NCBI GenBank assembly: GCA_028875175.1
Contig: JAPPFO010000081.1
Location: 1 to 13,118 of the forward strand
DNA length: 13,118 bases
Source of the DNA: Chloroflexota bacterium
GTDB lineage: Bacteria; Chloroflexota; UBA11872
Direction of reading: 5' to 3'
Below the pieces are notes generated by a model. The model saw only the letters and a program-made list of their open reading frames with translations. It did not search any database and was not told the DNA's origin. The position numbers and the translations under genes were made by a program. Shown piece after piece: positions 1-6,358 of this stretch (position 1 is the first letter of the stretch; each line of letters begins with the position of its first letter).

Positions 1-692
1 ACCTGGCGCCGCCCTGGGACACCATGCGCGACGCGGTTCCAGCCAACGCCGCCGAAGTTTTCAGGGGCGGCGACTTCGAGGAACGCTGGGTGGAGCTGCT
101 GAAGAACGGCGGCGGCTGGAATGACGACTGGGCGCCCGAGTTCAGCAGCACGCTGAACTGGCACATCAACCTGTTGGCCGAGCCGGCCTTTAGCGATAAC
201 GGGATCGAGTACCCGTTGCACCTGATTCCATTCGAGGGCGTGGCGCTGGGCGGGGGCGACGAGACGGCCAACCCCTGGCTGCAGGCCACGCCGGATCCGA
301 TCTCCACGGCAACCTGGACTACGTGGGTCGAGATGAATCCGTCAACCGCGGCGGCGTTGAACGTTTCCCGCGGCGACGTGGTGCGGATCGAGACGGCACA
401 CGGCGAGTTCGAGGCAGGGGTCTACATCTCGCCGGCCGCCGCGCCGGGCGTGCTGGGCGTGCCGATCGGCCAGGGCCATGACTTTGGAGGCCGCTGGCGC
501 GAGGAGCGCGGCTCGAACGTGCTGGCCAGCCTGGCGCCGCTGACCGTGGCCGGCGCCGGCGGCCTTGCGTGGGCGGCTACCCGGGCCCGCGTGCGGCCCA
601 CCGGGGACTACCGGCAACTCCCGACCATCGAGGTCTTGCCGAACGCCCGCAACGACGTCGAGGAAGTAATCGTGCAGGTCACCAATGACTAG
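1..692 (+). CDS. ACIII molybdopterin-fold subunit (ActB N-terminal-half type), 5'-truncated
   Basis: The reading frame is already open at base 3, so the gene begins upstream; 229 C-terminal residues are visible. The segment reading TWVEMNPSTAAALNVSRGD, then a short beta-rich stretch and GVPIGQGHDFGGRW, is the molybdopterin-dinucleotide-binding C-terminal domain of the DMSO-reductase superfamily. In ACIII the ActB domain of this family is thought to hold no Mo cofactor and to act as a structural and electron-transfer scaffold; that point is family knowledge and cannot be checked here because the catalytic N-terminus is missing. The stop overlaps the start of the FeS gene by 8 bases. In characterised ACIII this domain and the FeS domain are one polypeptide; here they are separate. 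A polysulfide- or DMSO-reductase-type catalytic subunit is the alternative, but the downstream ActC/ActD/ActE genes favour ACIII. Confidence 0.82.
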   Translation, partial: LAPPWDTMRDAVPANAAEVFRGGDFEERWVELLKNGGGWNDDWAPEFSSTLNWHINLLAEPAFSDNGIEYPLHLIPFEGVALGGGDETANPWLQATPDPISTATWTTWVEMNPSTAAALNVSRGDVVRIETAHGEFEAGVYISPAAAPGVLGVPIGQGHDFGGRWREERGSNVLASLAPLTVAGAGGLAWAATRARVRPTGDYRQLPTIEVLPNARNDVEEVIVQVTND

Positions 693-1524
693 CTCAGCCA
701 ACGAAGCCGCCGCCCGCGCGAGCGCCGTCTCCGAGATGGGGCGGACGATCCCCACCGATGCGGAAGTTCCTCATTCCGAGGGCGTGCGCTGGGGCATGGT
801 GGTGGACCTGGACCGCTGCACCGGCTGCCAGGCCTGCGTCGTGGCCTGCCAGGCCGAGAACAACATCGCTCTCAACGAAGAACAGCGGGTCCTGGAACGC
901 CGCGCCAAGACCTGGATCCGCATCGAGCGCTACTGGGAAGGCGAGTTCCCCAACGCCAAGGCCCGCTTCATCCCAGTGCTCTGCCAGCACTGCGGCAACG
1001 CGCCCTGCGAGACGGTCTGCCCGGTTTGGGCCACCTATCACAATCGCGAGGGACTGAACGTCCAGGTTTACAACCGCTGCATCGGCACACGCTTCTGCGC
1101 CAACGGCTGCCCCTACTCGGTGCGCTACTTCAACTTCTGGAACCCCGAGTGGCCGGAGCCGATGAACAACCAGCTCAATCCGGACGTGACGGTGCGGACG
1201 AAGGGCATCATCGAAAAATGCACCTTCTGCGTGCAGCGAATCAACCGCGTTCAGGTCACGGCCAAGACTGAAGGACGCGAGGTTGGCTTGGACGAAGTCC
1301 AGCCCGCCTGCGCGCAGTCGTGCCCGACCAGCGCGCTGGTATTCGCCGACCTCAACAACCCGGAGAGCTATCCGGCGAAGCTGGCCGAAGCCGAAGCCGA
1401 CCGCAACTTCACGCTGCTCGAGCACTTCGGGACCGATCCAGGCGTCGTCTACCTGAAGAAGGTCGACCCCCATGCGGTCCTGGAAGAGGACGACCATGGC
1501 GTCCCGGCCGAGGCGCACGCATGA
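685..1524 (+). CDS. ACIII iron-sulfur subunit (ActB C-terminal-half type), four-cluster ferredoxin
   Basis: A 279-residue electron-transfer subunit of the NrfC/DmsB/PsrB type. Cysteine groups are visible at C45/48/51/55, C100/103/108/112, C132/138/142 and C179/182/209/213. The third group reads CIGTRFCANGCPY: Thr135 stands where a fourth cysteine would be, so this site should bind a [3Fe-4S] cluster and the others [4Fe-4S]. That three-plus-one arrangement is the one known for ACIII ActB. No twin-arginine or Sec signal is seen at the N-terminus, so export would depend on the partner subunit. The ATG at 685 overlaps the upstream gene by 8 bases and the stop overlaps the next start as ATGA, implying translational coupling. 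It would carry electrons between the membrane quinol site and the cytochrome subunits. Confidence 0.9.
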   Translation: MTSSANEAAARASAVSEMGRTIPTDAEVPHSEGVRWGMVVDLDRCTGCQACVVACQAENNIALNEEQRVLERRAKTWIRIERYWEGEFPNAKARFIPVLCQHCGNAPCETVCPVWATYHNREGLNVQVYNRCIGTRFCANGCPYSVRYFNFWNPEWPEPMNNQLNPDVTVRTKGIIEKCTFCVQRINRVQVTAKTEGREVGLDEVQPACAQSCPTSALVFADLNNPESYPAKLAEAEADRNFTLLEHFGTDPGVVYLKKVDPHAVLEEDDHGVPAEAHA

Positions 1525-2870
1525 TTGCTCCCGAAGCCGCCGGCCTGAAGCTGTCTCTGCGCCCGCCCTACCGGCCGCAGGCGCTGAAGATCTCGCTCAA
1601 CCAGGCGGGAATCGCGCTGCTGGCGGCGTTGGGCGCGTTGGGCATCGTGATGTACGTGGTCAAGCTGATCACCGCCTGGGGCGACCGTGCGGAATGGGCC
1701 TATCCGACCGTGGTTCTTATGTTCATCCTGTCCACCGCGACCTCGGCGCCGTTGATCGCCTACGCCTCGCGGATGGCCAAGGGGTATTGGGCCCTCCCCC
1801 TGCGCCGCGTCGCAGCGCTGTACGCCGTGCCGTCGCTGCTCAGCTTCGTGTTGCTGATTCCGATCATGGCCTCGCTCCCGCCGCTGGAAGGGCGCTCAAA
1901 TCTCTGGTTCGGATTCAGCGCCGGCGCTCCATTTCTGACCGACGCACTGGCGCTGGCGATCCTGCTGCTGACCGGGATGGCGCTACTGTGGTTTTCGGCG
2001 GTGCCGGATCTTGCCGGACCGCCGAGCCGCGTACGGGCCATGAGCCGCTGGCAGCGACTGCTCTTCCTGAATTGGTCGGGAACGGCGCGCCAGTGGAAGG
2101 TCCTGCGCGCCGCCAACCTGGCGCTCGGAGCCTTCTACCTGATGGGCTACGCCTTCGTGCACATGCTGCTGACCACCGATCTGGGCCAAAGTCTGTTGCC
2201 AGGCTGGCGGTCGGGCATCTTTCCCGTGTACAGCGCCGTGACCGGCATTCAGGCCGGCATCGCCATCACGCTGCTGACGGCGGCGTTGATGCGCCGGTTT
2301 TCACCCGAAGCCGGACGCTTTATCGGCGATGAGCAAGCGGCGGCGCTTGGCAAGATTCTGGTGGCCGCCACGCTGATGTGGTTCTACTTCTTCTGGTCCG
2401 ACTTCCTGCTGATCTGGTATGCCCGGCTCCCCAGCGAGGTCGCCGCCATGCAGGTCACTGTGGCCATCACCTACATCCTGCCCTTCGTGCTCACGGCGGT
2501 GCTGATGTTTGCACTGCCCCTTGGCTTGCTCATCTTCAACAAGGTCCGCCAGTCACTGTCTCTAATCGCCGGGGTTTCGGCCCTAATTGTGGTGGGCATC
2601 CTGTTTGACCGTATCCGATTCTTCGTAGCGCCGATGGCCAACCCGTCGCCGTTCGGACACGCCATGCACGAGTTGCCCGCGCCGTATTGGCCCAACGCAC
2701 TGGACGTGCTCTTCATCATCGGCTTCATCGGACTGATGTTTGCCGTATTCGTCTATGCCGCCTCCCGCATCCCGGTGCTCAACGGTTGGGAGATGCGCCA
2801 GGGCTCGATGCTGCGTAAAGAGCGCACATACATGAAGGCCCACGTTCTCGTGATCGGAAAGCCGGACTAA
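1521..2870 (+). CDS. NrfD-family membrane subunit, divergent (ActF-like or ActC paralogue)
   Basis: A 449-residue polytopic membrane protein of the NrfD/PsrC superfamily with about ten hydrophobic segments. The frame is open further upstream, but the ATG at 1521 overlaps the preceding stop as ATGA and leaves a normal soluble N-terminus, so I chose it. The stretch FWSDFLLIWYARLPSE (residues 291-306) resembles the LLIWYANIPEE signature of ActF. Residues 188-230 (GTARQWK, H214, D220, PGW) line up with the same elements of the next gene, so the two are paralogues. The histidines corresponding to H79 and H121 of the next protein appear absent, suggesting it lacks a quinol site and has a structural or proton-pathway role. 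Its place before ActC differs from the ActA-F order of Chloroflexus and Rhodothermus. ActF-like or a diverged second ActC are both possible. Confidence 0.8.
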   Translation: MIAPEAAGLKLSLRPPYRPQALKISLNQAGIALLAALGALGIVMYVVKLITAWGDRAEWAYPTVVLMFILSTATSAPLIAYASRMAKGYWALPLRRVAALYAVPSLLSFVLLIPIMASLPPLEGRSNLWFGFSAGAPFLTDALALAILLLTGMALLWFSAVPDLAGPPSRVRAMSRWQRLLFLNWSGTARQWKVLRAANLALGAFYLMGYAFVHMLLTTDLGQSLLPGWRSGIFPVYSAVTGIQAGIAITLLTAALMRRFSPEAGRFIGDEQAAALGKILVAATLMWFYFFWSDFLLIWYARLPSEVAAMQVTVAITYILPFVLTAVLMFALPLGLLIFNKVRQSLSLIAGVSALIVVGILFDRIRFFVAPMANPSPFGHAMHELPAPYWPNALDVLFIIGFIGLMFAVFVYAASRIPVLNGWEMRQGSMLRKERTYMKAHVLVIGKPD

Positions 2871-4243
2871 TGCAAGAACCGGTCGTCGCCGACACCAAGA
2901 CCTCGAACCGCGAGCTGCTGGACTTCGTCTTCGCCTGGCCGGCCTGGTTCTTCGCTGTCGGCGGAGCGCTCAACGGCCTGCTGGTGGCGGCCTTCGTGGT
3001 CGTCATCCTGATGTTGATGTTCGGCCTCCAGTTCCTGGGCTACTCGCACCCGGTCTACTGGGGCTTCCTGATCGTGAACTTCGTGTTCTGGATCGGGGTC
3101 AGCCACGCCGGAATCATGGTCTCGGCCATCCTGCGGCTCACCCAGGCTGAGTGGCGACGTCCGGTCACCCGCGCCGCCGAGGTGCTGACAATCTTCTCCC
3201 TGCTGACGGCCGTGCAGTTCCCGCTGATCCACTCCGGCCGCCCCTGGCGCACGATGTACTGGACGTTCCCGTACGACTGGAACCGCGGCGCCTGGCCCAA
3301 TCCCCGGTCGCCGCTGGTCTGGGACCCGTCGGCGATCTTCACCTACCTCACGTCGACGATCCTCTTCGTCTACGTCGCGCTGCTGCCCGACCTGGCGCTG
3401 GCGCGCGACCGCGCCCCCAACCCGGTCAGCCGCGCGATCTACGGCGTGCTGGCCATGGGTTTCCGAGGTACGACGCGTCAGTGGCGGATCCAGACCGTGG
3501 CCGGCCTGCTGCTTTCCGCCATCATCCTGCCGATCTTCGTCTCGGTGCACTCCATCGTGTCCTGGGACTTCGCGGTCACGTCGGTCCCCGGCTGGCACAA
3601 CACCATCTTTGCCCCATACTTCGTGATCGGGGCCGTGCACTCCGGCGTGTCGGCCGTTGTGACGGTGATGATCGTGATGCGCTACGCCTTTGGGCTGAAG
3701 CGCTTCATCACTCGCGACCACATTGACTCGCTGGCCCGCCTGCTGATCGTGGTCGCCACCGTCTGGCTGTTCTTCTTCCTGCTGGACTTCTTCTTCGGCC
3801 TCTACGGGACTGAGCCCGCCGAGGTCGACACCTGGCAGCGGCGACTAGTCGAACCGCCCTGGGTCATAATCGCAATCACCTTCATCATCTGCGCCTACAT
3901 CATCCCGGTGCCGATGTGGATGTTCCGCGCCATCCGCCGCAACTTCTTCTGGATGTTTGTGACGACCATCCTGGTGAACGTCGGCATGTGGCTGGAGCGC
4001 TACATGGTGGTGGTGCCCGCGCTGGAGCGGAAGAGCGGGCTTACCTTCACGTACGGCGACTACGCCCCCTCGTTATCCGAGTTCATCCTGGTAGCCGCAT
4101 CCTTTGCCCTGGTGATTCTCGGGTTCCTGACGTTCTCGAAACTGCTGCCGATCATGCCGGCCGCGGATATCAAGGAAGGCCAGATCCTGGCCGACCGCAT
4201 TAGAGTCGGTCGGGCCAACGTGCCGGCCGCCATGCGGGAGTGA
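2870..4243 (+). CDS. actC: ACIII quinol-binding membrane subunit ActC (NrfD/PsrC family)
   Basis: A 457-residue NrfD-family integral membrane protein with about ten transmembrane helices. Features typical of ActC are FWIGVSHAGIMVSAILRL (residues 73-90), AEWRRPVTRAAE (93-104), PLIHSGRPW (118-126), NPRSPLVWDP (144-153) and SVHSIVSWDF (225-234) followed by PGWHNTIF. H79, H121, H227 and D233 are candidate quinol or proton-pathway residues by analogy with ActC and PsrC. It should oxidise quinol on the periplasmic side and feed electrons to the FeS subunit. It starts at ATG 2870, sharing one base with the preceding stop (TAATG), and its TGA overlaps a possible GTG start of actD. A PsrC-type subunit of another molybdoenzyme complex is the alternative; the actD and actE neighbours argue for ACIII. 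Confidence 0.87.
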   Translation: MQEPVVADTKTSNRELLDFVFAWPAWFFAVGGALNGLLVAAFVVVILMLMFGLQFLGYSHPVYWGFLIVNFVFWIGVSHAGIMVSAILRLTQAEWRRPVTRAAEVLTIFSLLTAVQFPLIHSGRPWRTMYWTFPYDWNRGAWPNPRSPLVWDPSAIFTYLTSTILFVYVALLPDLALARDRAPNPVSRAIYGVLAMGFRGTTRQWRIQTVAGLLLSAIILPIFVSVHSIVSWDFAVTSVPGWHNTIFAPYFVIGAVHSGVSAVVTVMIVMRYAFGLKRFITRDHIDSLARLLIVVATVWLFFFLLDFFFGLYGTEPAEVDTWQRRLVEPPWVIIAITFIICAYIIPVPMWMFRAIRRNFFWMFVTTILVNVGMWLERYMVVVPALERKSGLTFTYGDYAPSLSEFILVAASFALVILGFLTFSKLLPIMPAADIKEGQILADRIRVGRANVPAAMRE

Positions 4244-4248
4244 GGTCT

Positions 4249-4800
4249 ATGGCAATGCAGTCCCAAGCCAAACGCGAACTGCTGGCCCTATACGAAGAGC
4301 CGGACCAGGCCGCCGACGCCGTCGAGCGCCTGCAAAGCGCGGGATTCGACGACAATGACATTGAAATCCTCAGCAGCACGCCCTATCCCGAGGGCGCCTT
4401 CGGCGAGGGGCACACCAAGCACCGGCTTTTTGCCTTCCCCTTCGCCGGCGCGGCCTGCGGCATGGCCGTCGGTATCGCCTGGATCGTCGGTGCGCAGGTC
4501 TCCCTGCCGATTATCACCGGCGGCAAGCCGATCGTGGCGGTGCCCGCCATCATCCAGATCCTGTACGAGGGCACGCTGTTGGGCGCCGTGCTCTTCACGG
4601 TCCTCGGCGTGCTGTTTGAATCGCGCCTGCCGGACGGCGTGGGTCTCTACGACGACCGCATCTCGGAGGGCTATATCGGCATCTCCGTCATGGCGCGTGA
4701 GCGCCGATTGCCCGACGCCCAGATCGCGCTTGAAGAAGCCTCACCCATCGACCTGCTCTCCAAGGAGGGCAGCCTGATGCACGCCCCGGGAACCACGTGA
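4249..4800 (+). CDS. actD: ACIII subunit ActD (DUF3341 membrane protein)
   Basis: A 183-residue protein matching the DUF3341/ActD layout: a soluble N-terminal domain beginning KRELLALYEEPDQAADAVERL, two transmembrane segments (about residues 61-82 and 98-123) joined by the characteristic GGKPIVAVPA loop, and a C-terminal tail with DGVGLYDDR and GYIGISV. ActD anchors peripheral ACIII subunits to the membrane; its exact role is not settled. The start is ambiguous. ATG 4249 has GGGAG eight bases upstream. GTG 4240 would overlap the actC stop as GTGA, and ATG 4255 has GAGGT at suitable spacing. I prefer 4249, but the choice affects only a few residues. The stop overlaps the GTG start of actE. Confidence 0.88.
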   Translation: MAMQSQAKRELLALYEEPDQAADAVERLQSAGFDDNDIEILSSTPYPEGAFGEGHTKHRLFAFPFAGAACGMAVGIAWIVGAQVSLPIITGGKPIVAVPAIIQILYEGTLLGAVLFTVLGVLFESRLPDGVGLYDDRISEGYIGISVMARERRLPDAQIALEEASPIDLLSKEGSLMHAPGTT

Positions 4801-5351
4801 CGCGACCCCGACTGCGGCCCCGCAACCTCGCCGCCCTCGCCGTAGGGCTGGTGGCGGCGTTGACGCTCGTCGGCTGCGAAACGGGCGCCTACCCGCTGGA
4901 CATCTTCCCGGAGATGCACTACCAGCAGTCCTACCGGACCCAGGAGCCATCGCACCCCGGCGCGCCCGAGGGCTCGATTCCGACAATCGGCGGCGAACTG
5001 CCCGTCACCGACTTCGTGGCCATGATCGCCAAAGAGAACCCGGTGCCGTTCACGGGCGAGTCGATCGACGACGCGCGCGCGGTCTTCGCGACCAACTGCG
5101 CCATGTGCCACGGGGCCAACGCCGACGGTGACAGCTTCGTGGCCAGGCAGTTCGAGCAGTACCAGGAGAAAGCGCCGCCGTCGCTCCGCCGCGCGGAGCT
5201 GGCGGACCAGCAGGACGGCGCTTTGTTCTGGACGATCACCAACGGCGTCAACCGCATGCCGTCATTCAGTTCACTGCTCACGGCTGAGGAGCGGTGGTCG
5301 CTCGTTAACTTCATTCGGTCCATCCAGGAGTCGCCGCCGCCTGACGCCTGA
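4797..5351 (+). CDS. actE: ACIII monoheme cytochrome c lipoprotein ActE
   Basis: A 184-residue exported lipoprotein cytochrome. A basic N-terminus (MTRPRLRPRN) is followed by a hydrophobic stretch and the lipobox LVGC, giving an acylated Cys27. The segment IFPEMHYQQSYRTQEPS (about residues 36-52) resembles the conserved N-terminal stretch of ActE. The heme c motif is CAMCH at residues 101-105, with M154 (NRMPSF) the likely sixth iron ligand, in a class I cytochrome c fold. It would pass electrons from ACIII to a soluble cytochrome or a terminal oxidase and would need the Ccm proteins encoded downstream for heme attachment. It starts with GTG at 4797, overlapping the actD stop (GTGA). Confidence 0.88.
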   Translation: MTRPRLRPRNLAALAVGLVAALTLVGCETGAYPLDIFPEMHYQQSYRTQEPSHPGAPEGSIPTIGGELPVTDFVAMIAKENPVPFTGESIDDARAVFATNCAMCHGANADGDSFVARQFEQYQEKAPPSLRRAELADQQDGALFWTITNGVNRMPSFSSLLTAEERWSLVNFIRSIQESPPPDA

Positions 5352-5365
5352 GCGGAAGCGGTCCC

Positions 5366-5839
5366 ATGGCCGAGAGCCCGATCGTCCTGCTGGTGGCACT
5401 TCGCTACATCCACGTACTGGCGGCCGCGCTGTGGGTAGGCGGAGGAATCGTGGTGCTGGCCGCGCGCGCCGCGGCGAACATGCCACCGCTGCCGGGCGCT
5501 ACCAGTGCCGCGCTGGGACGTACAGTGGGACGGCTGGTGGGCACCGGATTCGCCGTCTTTGTCGTCACCGGCGTGCTGCTTACCTTCAATCGCCTCGCGG
5601 AGCAATCGATTGATGCCGCCTACATCGCGGTGCTGGTGAGCAAGACGCTGCTGGCCCTGGCCATGTTTCGGCTGGCCATTCCCGGCCGCCGACAATCGGA
5701 GCCCCAGGCTGCCACGTCCGACCGCCAGCCCTGGTGGCAAAGCCGCACGGCCATAATCGTTGGGCTCGGACTTGCGATTTACCTGCTGTCGCTGGTCCTC
5801 AACGAAATGGCCGAGCTCAGTTTCCGGAGTGTCGGCTAG
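5366..5839 (+). CDS. small four-helix CopD-like integral membrane protein
   Basis: A 157-residue protein with four predicted transmembrane segments (about residues 5-33, 57-75, 84-104 and 128-147). The N-terminal RYIHVLAAALWVGGGIV is typical of the broad CopD and related membrane families; H16 in the first helix is a candidate heme or metal ligand. The second helix begins GTGFAVFVVTGVLLTF. The linker between helices 3 and 4 (residues 106-126) is polar and low in complexity. It begins 14 bases after actE and ends 16 bases before ccmE, so it probably belongs to the same transcript. Its location between ACIII and Ccm suggests a role in redox, heme or copper handling at the membrane, but the exact function cannot be assigned from sequence alone. 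Confidence 0.72.
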   Translation: MAESPIVLLVALRYIHVLAAALWVGGGIVVLAARAAANMPPLPGATSAALGRTVGRLVGTGFAVFVVTGVLLTFNRLAEQSIDAAYIAVLVSKTLLALAMFRLAIPGRRQSEPQAATSDRQPWWQSRTAIIVGLGLAIYLLSLVLNEMAELSFRSVG

Positions 5840-5855
5840 TCTGGACCCGGACACC

Positions 5856-6302
5856 ATGAACGCCACGACCACGACGTCACCCCGCCCCCGGCTGCCGGCC
5901 AAGCTGCTCCTGCTAGCAGCCGCGCTCACCGCCGCCGTGGGCTTCCTGGTCTGGACCGGCACCCAGGGCGCCACGGTCTACTACCACACCGTCGGCGAGG
6001 TGCGCGCCATGGACTCTGAGGCGTTCTACCGCCTGATTCGAGTCAACGGCATCGTCGCGGACGGATCGATCCAGACGTCCGCCGACGGCAACGTAATCAA
6101 CTTCGACCTGCAGGACGACTCGGGGCGCCTGCCCGTCGAATACCGCGGCACGCCGCCCGACCTGTTCGGCTATTCAGCCGAAGACCGCTACCAGGAAGTC
6201 ATCGTCGAGGGCCAGCTCGAACCCAGCGGCGCGTTCCGCGCCCGCAGCCTCATCGTCAAGCACGGGCCCGAGTTCGAGCCTCGCGAAATCCCGGCACAGT
6301 AG
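5856..6302 (+). CDS. ccmE: CcmE, periplasmic heme chaperone
   Basis: A 148-residue membrane-anchored OB-fold heme chaperone. The N-terminal anchor is LLLLAAALTAAVGFLVW (about residues 17-33). Family motifs include YYHTVGEV, the FYRLIRVNGIV strand, PVEYRGTPPDLF and EVIVEGQLEPSGAFRA. The covalent heme-binding histidine is H126 in LIVKHGPEFEP. In E. coli the equivalent motif is HDENY, where Tyr134 coordinates heme iron; here that position is Phe130, and the Asp-Glu after the His is Gly-Pro. CcmE accepts heme from CcmABCD and delivers it to CcmF/H. The ATG at 5856 was chosen because the longer open frame upstream only overlaps the preceding gene in another frame. No strong ribosome-binding site is seen. 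Confidence 0.9.
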   Translation: MNATTTTSPRPRLPAKLLLLAAALTAAVGFLVWTGTQGATVYYHTVGEVRAMDSEAFYRLIRVNGIVADGSIQTSADGNVINFDLQDDSGRLPVEYRGTPPDLFGYSAEDRYQEVIVEGQLEPSGAFRARSLIVKHGPEFEPREIPAQ

Positions 6303-6334
6303 GGGCGAACAAAGTCGACGGCCCCGCGTTCGAC

Positions 6335-6346
6335 GCTTCGCGAAGC
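6335..6346. repeat. 12-bp perfect palindrome in the ccmE-ccmAB gap
   Basis: GCTTCGCGAAGC is its own reverse complement and lies in the 56-base gap (6303-6358), one of the few non-coding gaps in the window. No T-run follows, so it does not look like an intrinsic terminator. It could be an operator half-site pair, a small hairpin, or chance in GC-rich DNA. Confidence 0.3.
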
Positions 6347-6358
6347 TCGCAGGCCACC

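Noticed and set aside
694..1518. Minus-strand open frame (274 codons) opposite the FeS subunit
   Set aside because: Spans almost exactly the ferredoxin gene and has no family features; the plus-strand cysteine motifs are decisive.
1320..1520. N-terminal extension of the first NrfD gene
   Set aside because: The extension is an out-of-frame reading of the FeS gene, Arg/Pro-rich and unlike any NrfD protein. The ATG at 1521 with ATGA overlap fits better.
2867..3721. Long open frame (284 codons) on the minus strand opposite actC
   Set aside because: Highly charged, low-complexity translation (rich in H, D, R, Q) with no motif, lying antisense to a clear membrane gene. It is a by-product of GC-rich codon use.
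6335..6346. Palindrome as an intrinsic terminator between ccmE and ccmAB
   Set aside because: No downstream T-tract and only a 6-bp stem with no loop; operon continuity argues against termination.
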